Source: Anisakis pegreffii
Lineage: Eukaryota; Nematoda; Chromadorea; Rhabditida; Anisakidae
Direction: 5' to 3'
DNA: 64,000 nt
Assembly: GCA_035041965.1 (NCBI GenBank)
Contig: JAPYMA010001464.1
Coordinates: forward strand, 1-64,000
The stretch's first letter is position 1. Every line of letters starts with the position of its first letter. Below, in pieces: positions 36,817 to 50,706 of the stretch. The notes below the pieces were generated by a model. That model had not been told where the DNA came from. It did no database searches and saw nothing but the letters and a program-made list of their open reading frames with translations. The position numbers were made by a program, and so were the translations under genes.

Positions 36817-37066
36817 GAAAACGATCATCAACGTTCTCAGCGGGAGTTTGTTGCAATCATCCATTGTTTCATTGATTACATCAATAAAGGAAATCTGTAA
36901 TTTGCGATCTTGGAATTTGTAACATTCGAATGACTTTACAACGCAAAATGGTAGTGAAAAACGACTCTGAATATGTGGTTGACCCAGATATTGCAATCGT
37001 ATTATAATAAAATGCACGGAATTGAACGTTTCTGTCAGTCACATTTGATTTTCATTTCGGTGCACA

Positions 37067-38934
37067 ATGAAAGTATCTGAAATTGCGTTCGCAGTATCTG
37101 CAACTAGTGGAATAACTTTGACGATATCTTTGTTGGCTGCGGTCTACATCTACAATGATGTGCAAAGTATTTGGATGGAGCTCGACTTTGAAATCGATAA
37201 ATTCAGAGTTAGTTTTGCGTATTTGAACTGTTAATCTTTCCAGTTGCTCGACAATTAAACATTTTTCATATTCAGAGTAGTGCTCAGTTCCAAGCTCCTA
37301 ACAATTTATTGCCTTTAATCTCCATTGTCTTTGAACTTAAAGCTAAAACGGTGGAATAATTACTGAGAATTAAGCTCAATGAAATTTTCTTGTTTTCATC
37401 TCATAAGTGCTCGGAGTGATAAAAGTTTCCTTGCTGTTTATGATGTTATTACAGACAATAACTGATGATTTATGGCGAGATATGATTGTAATGGGACGTA
37501 TGCGAAATAGAAATAGACGTGCGGCTGGATCAGCCAGTGATGGTCAATCTGAACTGGACGGCAAACTAACAAGAGCGAGAGTCAAGAGAGAGGAAACGTA
37601 TACAGCTGGTGAAATAGGCACTGCTTATGGACCACCTGGTGTTAAGGATGCACCACCGAGTGCATGTTGTAAGTTTGAAAGACGTTTTTGTTAAAGTCAG
37701 TACACCACTCTTGTAAGGAAATCAAACATGTTATTTGAGGCATTTGCATGAATCTGAATTTAATATGCAGTGAATACGGCATTTGAATCGAAAATTGATG
37801 GAAGAGATATTGGAAGATACATGTTTGGTTCGAACGTTCCGCGTGAACTTGCTTAGATTCATGTGAGCTGGATGATCAGGGCTTTGGCATGATTTCATAC
37901 AATCATTTTGTTTTATACTGTGAGGAGAATAAGGCATAATATTTGAACAACGAATTTTAGCTTGTCGTGCAGAGAACAAATGCCCGGCAGGATTACAAGG
38001 ACCAAAAGGTGCCAGCGGTGAGGCAGGAGAAGCAGGCACACCAGGAGTCGATGGTAAGAAGGGTCTTGATATGTTCGACGAAAATCGCATGGCCGACGAT
38101 CCTAATATGTGTCACTATTGCCCACCCGGGCCACCTGGTCCGCCAGGAGCTATTGGTCGGCCAGGAGCACGAGGTATGGCCGGATCGGTTGGTGTATTTG
38201 GAATGGCTGGACGTAACGGGCAGCCTGGTGCATCTGGCTTAGCAGGTCTTCCTGGTCAGAGGGGTAGGTTCATGAATTTTTAATCATTCATTATATAGTT
38301 TGAATTAATTTCCACACTAGTCTCATCATTTTATCTGATTGAGATGGATTTTTTTCTAGATGAACGAAAAGTCATTTTGTTATGAGTACAGTTGTTTTGT
38401 TCTCATGAAATCAGGGGTGTTATACTAGCATTTCACTTTAATATGAGGTCGTAAAAAGTTTCGTTATTCATCTAGTTTATTTCAAGGAAGCGATGGACCA
38501 ATTGGGCCACAAGGTATGAAAGGTTCTGATGCCCTGCAAGTGGTTGGCGCCAAAGGACCGAAAGGACTTTGTGGCGTTACTGGGGCAAGAGGTAGTTATG
38601 GTATTCCGGGTAAAAACGGCGACTTTGGTGAAGCAGGCCCACAAGGACCTCAAGGTGTGATCGGAGTACAAGGACCATCTGGACCAGACGGAGCGATGGG
38701 TCGCCATGGTGAAGTAGGAAGAACAGGGCAAGATGCTGAGGTGAGCATTTCTGACCGTTGGATGTTAGATAGACCTTTCAAGCTAGGATCTAAATAGAGG
38801 AGAAAAGAAAAGCGACAAATGTCCGTTTTGCTTATTTCATAACAGTTCAATTTAAATACAAATCGTTCATCACATTTCAGTACTGCCCTTGTCCATATCG
38901 CAACACAGAGCAGCTGAAACGTGTACACATTTGA
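37067..38934 (+). CDS. Cuticle collagen
   Basis: Five exons join in phase: 37067-37207, 37455-37668, 37961-38263, 38487-38740, 38881-38934 (stop TGA), giving about 321 residues. Residues 6-33 form the N-terminal membrane anchor. They are followed by the conserved ITDDLWRDMIV region and a subtilisin/furin-type cleavage site RARVKR at about residue 92. The first cysteine cluster is ACSCRAENKCPAG. Gly-X-Y blocks follow, split by the cluster CHYCPPGPPGPPG and a further interrupted block, and the chain ends YCPCPYRNTEQLKRVHI. This is the standard architecture of nematode cuticle collagens, which are cleaved, trimerise, cross-link through tyrosine and disulfide bonds, and form the exoskeleton. The Gly-X-Y domain has interruptions (such as DENRMADDPNM and VVGAKGPKGLCG). 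Which col gene it is cannot be said without a family tree. Confidence 0.92.
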
Positions 38935-40122
38935 ACATCTATTTGGACAGATGTACAATCTGGAAATGATGTTCCATTGACTTTATTACCCGAATGCAAT
39001 ATTTCAATCCTCTGTGCATTGAACAAATCTTTTGAAAACGAATGTCATTGCATACGAGATGATAAACAATTTATTATTGCTCTCGCATTCATGGCTGTTA
39101 TGTGAAAATGTTCCGTTTATATACTACTGAGAATTCCGACAGATTGAGAGTCACTTTTGTGCTAATTGTTTTTCGAGGAATCAATGAGGCATTTGCATTG
39201 TGCTGAATCGTCGACCATTGAAAATTCACTATTGATTACGATGAAAATTCTCTCGCCGTTCACATTTTGCAAGCCACATATTGTTGAGGTTTAGGAGAGG
39301 TTACAAAATCTGCGAAGTGCAGCTTGTCTCTAATCTGAACAAGCTCTATAATGATCATAATGCATCAGCTGTAAACAGCCAATTCGATTGAAATCATTTA
39401 TCAGCAGTTAAATTATTATCAATCTCTCTGATAATATATCACTTCATTGACCGCTTGAACATAAATTCAAATCTTCCATTGATGAGAAGGTCGGCCATGT
39501 TCAGTTGAATATGGTGAAGAAAGAGGGAAGAAAAATGCAAATAAAATACTGAACAGCATATTATGGCACGTGACTAACTGTCATTAGAAGATACTACTGA
39601 ACTGAAATAAAATGAACTGACCATACGGGATAATGAAGACGCATCACTCATCAATAAATATGTTGAAATATGTGGAGTAGCGGCACTGTTTTCAAGATAT
39701 AACAACGATAAAATAAAACATGGAAGAGCGACGATTTTGACATAGAAACATTTTCATTCTTAACAATCAACTTCACGTAAACATGCTTTCGAATACACGC
39801 TAATATGCCATTGAGGTATATATGTATATCTTAAAATCGAAATACCTACATTATTTGTATCTACTGTACATCATCATATCAGCAGGCTTTAAACAGTTGA
39901 GAGAAAACGCAAATAATATACTCTAAACGACAAGCAACAGATCCAAAACAGAAAGCTTCACAAATTAGGCTGATGGCGAGCAGGCACACAACGCTAGAAC
40001 ACATGGTCTTATATAATCATATTGTAAGTATATCGTTCAACAACGAAAAACCATTTGATGTTTTGAACAATTTTACTAACAGTATGAACATCATCCCAAT
40101 GAGAGGACGTTCTTTACAGCCT
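38935..40122. other. Intergenic between collagen and receptor 3' ends
   Basis: The two genes converge here. AT-rich sequence with no exon recognised. Confidence 0.4.
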
Positions 40123-43100
40123 TCATTTGGTCACTTGCAAAACATTAACCAACGGCAACCGTTCTTTATTCGACGATGACGCATCGTTAAACATCGTTAT
40201 CAGTGCTCTCCTTAACTGTGGATTAAACCAACTATATATAACTGGATTCCAGGCCGCCGATGTCATTGCTATCACATGACAAAGCGCAAATATTGTCGAG
40301 AACCAGGCACTAACTCCGTTGAAATCTCGCGACAAATTTATTAGATTGAGCGGTAACCAAGCCAGTACCAAGCCGAGTACCATGCAAACCATCATCCTGC
40401 AAATTCATCGTATTTTCATTCATTCCATCCGATAAGCTATTCAATCTTTTACACCTGATTCGTCGACCTTCTACTCTCAAAACAACAACGAATCCAATAC
40501 AAATCTATTCACCCACGTTGACTAGTATTCCGAGAAAAGTGCATCTGGATATACGATAATCACGTACCCATGTAACTCGCTGATAAGAAGTCGGAATGCA
40601 CTCAATATAAAGCACACAATCATTATTAGTATTATTATAAATAGCTGGAATTGTTCGGGAACAACTGATCTCCAACATACTCTTTTACATTTTTTAACAT
40701 TTGTTTTTCTTATCTGAACTATATATCTCAGAGGATTTTCATCGTGATCATCCTGATGTTTCAATCCACGATTCAAAAGCATAACTTACACCTGCTCTTT
40801 ACTACTACTTCACGTGTTCTTCATCATGTATGCACCTAAATGAGCACTACTTTATCGCTCACCTATTAGATCTGGTCCTTCGACTTGTCAACTTTTGTTC
40901 GCTTTCCTTCAGTAAAATTTGTTGCTCTCGACGTTTCTCAATCTGCTGTGAGATCACCCTACTGATTCGCCAATAGCAAAATGAGCTGATTAGTACGGGT
41001 ACTCCAAATTGCAGAACCATCACAGCTGTGCCATATATTCGACCAAGTTTTGAGCCGTCCTCTACATTCGAGTCAGGCCTGAAAATATGCACTGATCGAG
41101 AGTGGCGCAACATCAATTCTACCCGTACTTCGCTTATCAACACAGGGAGTGAATGTTTCATCGATCAAAATGAGGAGTCTGTCATTCTTTGATGAGTGTT
41201 GTTTGTAAAACGACTAAGCTAGAGCAACAGGGCACATCGTCACGGGAGTACATCGAAATGAGGTGATACTCACCAAGCCTCCTCACAAAAAGTACCACAA
41301 TATGGGTAATATCGAACAGTTCTTGAGAAAATACCATTTGGTAATGAGAATGAATAGCCAATGGCCCAGATACTGATAACAATTGCAAGTGCTCGCTCGA
41401 ACGTTATTATCTGAAATCACTTCTGAAAATCAATCGAAATTCTCACAAACTACCCTTTAATCTCACAGAACCGCAATGTCTAGCTGTACGACCTCAACAA
41501 AACAATGCCATTAGTTTCTTAAATGACTGCGAGAATATACATGTATACGTTGACATGCGTTAGTACCACACAGCAATGTATGCTGAACAATAACTTGAGT
41601 CAAACAAAACCCTATCGAGCATTTTCAAGTTCTTTAATACACTGTTTATACTCCATTAACTGTGTTTTTGGCTGTGAATACGTGAAAAGACTTTCGATGT
41701 TCTTTTGAATTTGAGAAATTCTGCTTCTGTATGAAATGGCTCTGCTTCTTCATAGAACAATTTTAATTGAGTTGAATAGAATAGAACGGAATTATCGTAT
41801 GACAGATCGGTTGAGCCCTTTTTGCGCGACTTTTGCTATTGTTGGCTATGACTGCGGTAAGAAGGTTGTTCATAAACTGATATATTGGAGCGACGTGATA
41901 TTGATTTCCTGTTAGCGTAGGGGATAAATTTGGAACAGTTTGATGGGCGCCTTCAATCAGTTGACTGAATACATTAATGATGATTGACAGTCAAAGATGA
42001 CGAATTGTGCTGATCATCGAAATCACACCCGCTTCAGCTCTATCAACCTAATATTTTCATTTAAAATATATTTTCATTCAACTTTTCTTGCATTAGAGCA
42101 AGAAATGTTGGAAATTTTTTTTTCTTCTCGATCATACAGAAAGATTTTCTTGTTCGGTTCAACCACATAATTGACCTGAGTTTCCATTAGATGAATTTTT
42201 GAAATTCCTTCATTGAAAAGAAACCAAAAAACGAACTTCATTCAATCACATAAGCTCTAAATGTTTTATTGTGTTGTGAATGAATGGTTACTGTTGTTGT
42301 GAACTTTATTGAATTGCTCTGCGATGTGCAAATCATCATTTTGCCTTATGGTTCAGCAATAAGTGCATTCTTGAAGAAAAAGCTTATGAGGAGCATTCAA
42401 AAGAGAGTGGAAATGTTATGGAATGAACTATGGTGACTTCTTGAGTTGTTGTTTCCATATTTCTTCGACATCCATTTTTTGGCGATATGTGAAATTTGTA
42501 ACAAAATCTTTCAATATGGCCATTAATACTGTCAATGTAGATTGTGAAAGAAACATTTCGAAGAGATTCATTCAGTTACCTCTTTACTCGGATAGATGAT
42601 AAGCAGTAAACGATCGACTGCGATAACTGTGAGTGTAAAACTTGATACGAATATACTTCCTCCCTTTAAAATCATTACTGTTAAAACTTTTGCTGTAACT
42701 GCTAGGTAATGTTATATTATCAATAAGCCATGAGATATTTCGATGTAATATCCTGCTCGCCGCTCGTGAACACCATATAACATCGAAATATCCCATGGAT
42801 ATGATAATTTGGACGGGAAGATACTATCAGGCTTCAAGAAACAATAGACCAAGCCTCAACTCCCAACGCTGTAAGCGAACTTAAACGAACAAATGGCGTT
42901 GATCATTGGTGTTTCTCATTCATAATTAAAATTGTAAAATCCTCAAAGGACAATAGGATCGAGCTAATCACGAATTCAAGAATCAATTCTGCTTCTGTTA
43001 ATCAACAACTAGCTTATGCACCGTCAATGCCGATCAACAATCAACCATTGAAATAGAATCAACCATCCAGTATACATCTCATACATGACCCCATGCCACT

Positions 43101-44096
43101 ACTGTTCAATGACTTTCAATATCATCATCTCAGAATTGTGAATGAACGGATGAAAATCATCGCCCACCTGGAACACACCAATTAGTCGACAAAATATCGA
43201 CGGAAAAACCCAGTCTCTAGTGAAAATTGTCACCGCAGTCACGGGTAAGCTCGTCAAAGACATCAGAATATCGCTGATCGCCAAGCTCCCAATAAATATG
43301 GTTCTAACTGATAAAGAGACCTGAAATTAAAGAGTTAGTTGTCATTCATCAGTTGTCAATCTATATTTATGCTTTTCCAACATGGAGATAGATACGTTGC
43401 TCAGATCTGAATTTCGTTATCAAGTCAGATCTGCTTTTGTATCCATCCTTGCGCTAACGTAAGGTTATTTGTGTGCGACTAGATAACAACAAAATGACTC
43501 GTTTAACTAGCTCAGTATTAATCATTAGTTTGAAGATGAATATTACGGAACACATTAACTTTATGATTACATGAACATGTTATTGTTTCGAAATTACATT
43601 CTGGCAGCTGTTCAGAGAATTAAGTGAGTAGTATATTAACATTGTTCGAGGCAAGAAAATACGAATGAGTTACTTAATCGCATAAAGAGTGCTCTTGCAA
43701 CACGCAAAAATCATAGATATTTTTCGAAAACATCCATGAACTAATGATAGGAGCAGTATGATGACAACAATTGCTTTAAGCATCATCAACAAGTTTCATT
43801 TGTTGCAATAGATTTTCACTGCTTCCATCATTCACAACAGTTCACAGACGCAAATAAACGTGTAACAACATCAGTCTTACCTGTTTGACCGTAACAATAT
43901 ACAGAACAAGTGCGTTCCCAGAGACCGCAACAATCCAAACCAAAAAATAAAGAGCAGAGAATAGAATTTGCAGCTGTAGCAAATCCACTTTATCGGGTAA
44001 TGACTGCTGAATTGGAATACACGTATGTGAATGCCGTCGCCAAAGGAAGTTCTTCCATACAGTTGCATTCACCAAAATGATTTCATCATCATTCAT
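40123..44096 (-). CDS. Neuropeptide receptor, rhodopsin family (NPY/FLP type)
   Basis: Six exons join in phase: 44096-43881, 43320-43168, 42663-42580, 41410-41274, 41078-40863, 40396-40123 (stop TAA), giving about 359 residues. The N-terminus has a glycosylation site (NATV). TM1 contains SGNALVLYIVTV, TM2 GSLAISDILMSL, then WVFPSIFCRLIG with the conserved extracellular Cys before TM3. TM3 ends AVDRFLLIIYP, DRF in place of DRY. Loop 2 holds the partner Cys (YCGTFCEEAWPD). TM5 is VLQFGVPVLISSFCYW, TM6 VLGLVLAWLPLNLI and TM7 AAWNPVIYSWFNPQLRRAL. The CEEAWP loop and WNPVIYSWFN match neuropeptide Y/FLP receptors (npr family). Ligand unknown. A frame inside intron 5 (40522-40782) is skipped because exons 5 and 6 join without it in the conserved TM5-TM6 loop. 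Confidence 0.88.
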
Positions 44097-46021
44097 TTCG
44101 AAACGTTTTCACTGAAATGTTCATGATGAAACGTATCCACGAGCCTTATCCTCACTATTCCAACACCAACAACTGTTTGCATTTCGCGTAGAATGAGCAA
44201 ACTTATGTTGATGAATCGCTGACAAACGAAAAATGTGAGTCGCTAGACAAATTTCAAGAGCTGAAGAGATATCAGATGACATATTGTCAAAGTATTTATA
44301 ATTCACCGAGAATAAAATGAGCCTCTTGAAAACTGAGAAAGATTCTGGTGACGGTATAGTGAGGAACAACAGTTTCGCTCAGTTGCAAAAAGTGTTTTAG
44401 AAATTGCAGTATTCGTACATCTCATAATGCTTCAGTGAATTTTTCAAAATGTACGCATATGCGATAATTATGCGCTTTCCAAGATGGCATCTGAAAAAGC
44501 GATGCAATTAAACTGTCGACTAAAATTCTTTCGGTTTGGGACGTTGATAACAAGAGAGTAGGCATACTAACTGAATTACTAATTTCTCGATCATATGCCC
44601 TTCTCAGTCAGCAAATAACTACCCCACAATTACAACAGATGATATTAAACAGAATTCTAGTCCTGTATATTCACTCAATAATCATGAGTTGCACTATAAT
44701 CCAATAATAATCTGATAAACCTAGAAAATCCAATAAACAAAAGCGAGCTCAAACTAACTCAGGCGATAATCTGTTTTTCTTAGTTTCTACTCAATTTGTG
44801 CTCAAAATAATTTGAGATAGTGAACAGTCAGCAAGTTTCTCATATCGCTGAAAGCCTCGTAGAACGGACATTTCGAACAACTAAGCTACTTTGTTTATGA
44901 TGCTCACAACCAGAGTAACTAGTAAGACAGCCAAAATTATCGCAATAGAAAAAATGCCATCAAAACAATGTTTTATATCTGCACCAACCACTATAATGTT
45001 TACACCAACCACTATAATTTTTCACACCTGCATGTGAACGCAAATGAGATAAATTAATTACATTCTGAGAATTTATAAAAACGATGAATACAATCGAGTA
45101 AATTCTTTGCTCTACTCACTATCAGAACAGTTAGATTGACACCATCATATCAACAGAAGACGGTCGTATTGGGAACGCGTTCTTGAAAACGCGAGCGAAT
45201 GTTGAGAGATCAGCTTCGGAGTACCCACAACGCGCTTGCACTACCTCCCACCAACCATACAATTCAGGAACTACCACCCAAACCCCTATTATCATCAGAG
45301 TCGTCGAGTCCGATCTCGCTTTTGGCCCAATCCTCTTGTGGAATATTAATTGGCGATGCCAAGTTTCATCGAAACACCCAACTCTTAACGCATTCGCTTA
45401 ATTATTCGATAATTTGGCACATTTGAAAGAGTGAAAAACAAGATGGGAAATCAAAAAAGGAAAACATTTCTTGTTCTCTGCAATACTGATGCAGTCTGTG
45501 ACGTTTGCATAGGAAGTGGAAGATGAGCACTTTTTACTGAGCAGTATCGTGACGCGATGTGATCAATTATGCGAGAATATGACGACTCAAGTGCGAAATG
45601 TCAGTGGAATCTGATGAAGTGAATCAGGGTGCAACGAAAAAATCCTGGTTTTGGATGCACTCACCTTCATTCAATTGTCAATGTGTTTGTTAGCTCAGCA
45701 CGATTCAGTTATTCACGTTGAATATCTATTTTTCATTTGAGCATCATCAAATATGACGAACAACAAAAGATCACTTGAAATCATTTCACACAGAGCACAA
45801 TGTAAATCAGAACAACGGTAGTAAACGCTCTCCTTCCCATTCACACTCGGCCTGAGCTTATGTTGTGTTGACAAACAGAAGCAGAGATAGATAGATAGAT
45901 AGATATATTCGAATAGAACAAGTCACGAAAATATCAATTAATTATGACCTATTGACTTCTTCAAATAAAGTTAATTTTCTTCTAAAACCATGTGCTCATT
46001 CAGAAGTCACCTACTCTACAT
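44097..46021. other. Upstream flank of the receptor, no certain gene
   Basis: AT-rich. Around 45120-45410 base composition is higher in GC and both strands stay open (for example + 45199-45426, Pro/Ser-rich), but no splice site pair or domain supports an exon. A (GATA)n tract lies at about 45884-45904. Confidence 0.35.
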
Positions 46022-46219
46022 TTAGCGGGTGATGACTCGGGCAATGCGAGAACCGCAATTATTGAGCGGAATTGAGGAAATCGTCTGATTGAATTGTTCG
46101 TCACTGCATTCTATCACAGCTGCTTTTTTTTTGGTTACAAAATTACATTTCTCGGGATTTAAAATTTTACTAAAGATATTGCCTTCTCTACAAACTCCTA
46201 TAATCAAAAAAGTCTGTTA
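46022..46219 (-). CDS. Possible terminal exon, cysteine-containing protein
   Basis: An acceptor (tatttttaacag) at 46220 opens a frame of 65 residues to a TAA at 46024-46022: TFLIIGVCREGNIF, NPEKCNFVTKKKAAVIECSD, SIPLNNCGSRIARV. Four cysteines, a strong acceptor and even codon use suggest the last exon of a secreted protein. No upstream exon or family recognised; the nine-A run at about 46127-46135 is a risk for a sequencing indel. Confidence 0.35.
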
Positions 46220-46377
46220 AAAATAATTTCTCTGATTATTTATTGAATTAGTACTTGACTGCGTTCAGTCATGCAAAGTATTCACGGCGACTAATTATTT
46301 ACTCGGTTGTGTTCGGCTGGCCTGCTCGCCTAGCCAGCGGGGTGGCGTAAATTAAGGCTAAAACAATGCACACGGAA

Positions 46378-46446
46378 ACACGAGCATTGTGGCCAGCAAC
46401 ATTATAAACGTTTGATAGCCTGGCCAATCCAGGTAATCCAGGTAAA
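46378..46446 (+). mobile_element. 3' end of a non-LTR retrotransposon
   Basis: Matches 54325-54393 (gtggccagcaac, ataaacgtttgatagcctgg, ccaatccaggtaatccaggt). It carries only the extreme 3' tail, ending in a repeated CCAGGTAAT motif, as expected for a 5'-truncated insertion. Confidence 0.7.
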
Positions 46447-46509
46447 AAAATGATTGAATTGATTTATTAATTTTCCTTGAAAAACCGCAACGTTTGAGAA
46501 AAAAACCGT

Positions 46510-47170
46510 AAGCTATTGTCTATGACAAGCTCACTTCAAACTGATTTAGATGAATTCTCATTCTTTTCAGACGTGTTGTATTCACTCTCATAGCTATTTC
46601 ATGCGAATACCGTTCTCTTGATGGGTTTTTCTCATTCACTTCGTTTCATTTCATTTCACAGTTCGAATCGAATTCTTATTCTATATCATGTACTATTTAC
46701 TGGACACGTTGACGAGTGCTGACAGCCGAAACCAACAATATAGCAATTGTTCGACAGTCTGTTGATGAATTATAGAGTGTGTTTGATATAATGAAAATTT
46801 GATTTTGATTGTTGAGTGAAATGAATGAGAAAATTAACAAAAGAGAACATTGTTGGTGATAAAAGCTATGAGAGCGATTGTAACAGCAGGTAAAAGAATG
46901 AAAACTCTGTTAAAGCGATTGAAAACCCTGTTAGGTACGGACGAACTAACGGTGCACTCAAGAAATAGGAGGATGAAGAGTATCGCCATTACCTAACCGG
47001 TTCTCGGGTAAAAATACCGGATTAAAACATTTAAATGCCCAGATTAAAAAGCTCCATCACAATGGCGTTCTATCATAACAGAACAACGGTACGAAATACT
47101 AATTTCCCGACCCCTCCATTACCCCTTGACACCTCCAAATTACCCAAAATGGATAATTTTATCCACTATG
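46510..47170. repeat. 0.6-kb dispersed repeat, copy 2
   Basis: Direct-oriented match to 35655-36270, starting tattgtctatgacaagctca and continuing through the same landmarks. It begins about 60 bases after the truncated non-LTR tail. The 3' part extends slightly beyond the copy 1 match. Confidence 0.88.
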
Positions 47171-50100
47171 AGAATCACTATATCATGGGAAAACATTCAT
47201 GCATCTCAACCGGGTATCAATGGTCAATAACAATTTCTTCGTTTGGAAGCGAAACAATGTTTTTTCTCGGTATCAACAACGCTTTCAAAGAATTTGCTAA
47301 GGTGAATTGAAGTTAATCACCAGCAATTACGACTTTTAAAAAGTTGACTGTATTGAACACCTTCACCATTCTTTTACCAACACTGAGGCTTCGAATTGTA
47401 GAAGAGAAGCTTATTGAACAATTGAATCAAATTATTTGTATGAGAAATTGTTCACAGTGAAGTCGGCTGACCATTTTGAGGCTTAATAAAGGATAAAAAT
47501 AACATAACCATGAATTGATCGGGTATTATAATATGGGAAATGAACTGACTGCGAGTGCGGATCCTTAGTTTTAATATAACGGAAACGGCAAAAACGAATC
47601 AACGAGGCATTATTTATTCTTGGAGCAGTGACTAGAAAAGTAATATTTCTCGATGCAAAAGTGCAACTTCGTTGCATGCATAATTGTGAAAGGTATAAAT
47701 AACCAACCATTAATGAACAATCAATCCTTCGTTGATCGCATGTGTGAGTGCAAAATGCTCAACAGCATCGATTTAAGCCTATTCAAGCGAACAGCCAGCC
47801 AGCCAGCCACCTTTTAAGTTACTTCCTAATATACCGTAAACGAACGAGTAAGCTGATTAAATTCACTCAAAAACGCCTCTAATTTGAGAAATGTTGTCTG
47901 TAGGAAATGATTGACGATTGATTGCAAACGTCAATTAAGAAAGCGTTTTCTCACACAACACCAAATTTGATATCGCTTAATGAGCAGCTCTAACAATAAG
48001 CACGCAACTTATTCCCGTTTTTCTGCAGCAACGTGATTGTTAGAAAAAAATTTTTGTGGTTCAATCGTTCTTTGCCTATTTTCCAAATTTGAGCTCATTC
48101 ATAGAAAAACATTGAGAATTATACAAGTTACATTCATTAGCCGACATTAATGAACGTAAACTTCAGTATCTCCGGTGATCATCAGTTAGTGTTTTCGTAT
48201 TTTAAAAAATGCTTCAAATCCACGGTTTCCAAACTGTGGGTGACGAAGAAGCAGCAGCAGCAGAGAACTTTGCTTTATTGAACCAATGATGACAATGTAA
48301 CATGAAAAAGATTTGACGATAATGATGAACATGTTGAATAGAGTGTAATGAAAATCAAAAATTACTAATTTATTTCAGGCGTTCGAAGAAACTGATTTTG
48401 AGACGTCTCTTAGTGATGAAGATTTAACGTGTACATGTGTGTGTGTCTCACATAATTAAAATTTATTAGGTGTAGGAGGGTCGCAGTGAAAAAGTAATTT
48501 AAGAATCAACTATCGAAATCATCTGTCATCACTTCTGTAAACAGTACGAATAGGCGTAGGAACTCAATCTGATAAATTTTTGTCACGATTTTCTCCAATC
48601 AAACTTAAACAGATTTCCAATTCGAAACTCACTTTCAGAAACTTTTTCGTCAGTTGTTGAAGAATTTATAATTGAAATTTCTAGTGCATTCATCAATGGT
48701 TACGTTCATTTTATAGACCTATTCTCCTACACAACTCTATCGCCAACTAAAACAAGTCCATATCTTAAACAGATGGGCGGGTGATTATACAATCGTAAAC
48801 ATCGTTTGAGGGATCCGACAGACTTCCTGGGGAGTTATTTTTTGCTGGACTAGGGAAATATTCCCATGATAACGTGCGAAAGGAACTTTGTTCACAGCAT
48901 TGACATTCATTATAGATGAGCTTAACGAATGTTTTTGATTTCATTTCGACTTAATCTTAAGTAACTGATGTCAGTGACGATTACAACGAGGTGTTGTCTC
49001 AGGGTGAATATGTGAAATATTAGCGGATGACTGCATCTAAATCCATGTGTGCGACCGAGAAACACCTCATTCTTATGCTGAACACTGACACTTGCTGAAA
49101 GTTTCATTGAGTAGGACGTTTTTAAGGTTATGGCAATGTCACTGTTCAGAAGCAGCACAAAACCAAAAATGGTGAACAATAAAATTAAGAATAACCTATT
49201 AATAACCCAACAATTCACTACAAATATATAGTAAACGTCAGACAGACATTCCTTTCGAAAATACTCGAATTTCTCTAATGAATACAAAATGAACAAGCGG
49301 AATATGCTTCTCTAACGAAAGCACTCGGAACTGTTGTCGTCTTTATGTGGATGATTTTATTTACAGCAGTGGAAATGAACAATGAGAAGGAAGCAATCTG
49401 AGTAAGAGCTCTTATGTGTTATTCAATCTAGTCGATTTCATTATTAATTAATACGATTAGATTTTGTGAAGCAATCGGCAGGAAACATTTTATTGATGCT
49501 GATTAAATCAGTCCAATATGCAACGTAGTATAACTGAGCCGAACAACAGCAAAAAGATCGAATTCGCATTTGTGAGAGCTTAAAATAGATGGGTGATAGA
49601 TCTTATCACATGAATAGATTTGATAAAAATGAATAAAACAAATAAAATAGAAAGATCTTATCACCATATCAGAATGCATAATAATAAAATTGATCGAGTC
49701 AAATTTAGCAAGATCACTTCGCCCATTTCATGCACATTTCGATCACTCATCACAATTAGATTATTGTTTCATTACACAATTCATGAAATGAATATTAATG
49801 CGACTTAATTCTTTTGTTCCCTGTTAGCAACATGTTTTATCTGAATCCCTGATTTCAACAGTCTTTTTGATAGGATTATTGCTGATGAAACTAGAAAACT
49901 CATAAGCACTGAGTTATTGTGGAACCAGCATCTGCTCGAATAATCAGAAGATCAGGGAACTGGATGGAAAAGTAATTTGAGCAAGGAATGGGTGCTAACA
50001 GCAATAAGCAATAGTTCATCTGAGATCACACCTCAGCACACTAGTAATGCATCGAATTTGTCGTTGCGCCGAATAACAATCATGGAATAACTTCTAGACA

Positions 50101-50706
50101 AGGCTTACTGCTGTTGTTGCAAACAGACGATGAACCTCCCTCTTCGAGTGAATCGCACAACAGCGGCTGTATTGATCCTAATACTGATAATCACTTTTGC
50201 AGGAGCGTCATAATGAGCCAAATTCTTAGGAATGACAGGAATACTGGCACTTGAGATTAGTATTTGTAGGCGATCGCATTGAGTTTGTTGTTATTAACAA
50301 CGTGCAATTCAACGAAAAGTCAATTTTGATGCATGCGGCCGTTATAAATGCTCACTGTGAAATGTCTGTCTGTCACACGAAAACAATTCATCGCCTTATT
50401 GTGCGACCCACTGAAAATTACCGCTAAAGAATGTTTACAGCCCATTATGCCCTATAAGAAGCAAAAGCGTTTGTCGTTGTTCACAGCTAACAACACATAA
50501 AATATTCAAGATCCATCAAATGTTCACTGCAATTTCCATGCGAATAAAACACCAAACGCAATAAAATACTATTTTATTGTTGTGACAGGCAAACTCATTG
50601 TAATATGTGGCACGCAGAGCGCAAAAATATTGTTTTAAATTACATTCATTTATTTGCAATGAATGTCACTCGATCCGCTACCGATATCTCAATAATATTC
50701 TTAAAG
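47171..50706. other. Intergenic, 3.5 kb, no gene seen
   Basis: AT-rich. A short (AGCC)n run lies at about 47793-47810. Open frames such as 47483-47710 - and 48922-49296 - show no conserved content. Confidence 0.4.

Noticed and set aside
40522..40782. Open frame with a strong hydrophobic segment inside the receptor gene
   Set aside because: Exons 5 and 6 of the receptor join in phase across this stretch at the conserved TM5-TM6 loop, so the frame is intronic and the hydrophobic run follows from T-rich sequence.
45120..45426. GC-richer stretch open on both strands, Pro/Ser-rich in one frame
   Set aside because: No convincing acceptor-donor pair, no domain, and both strands stay open, so strand and coding status cannot be decided.
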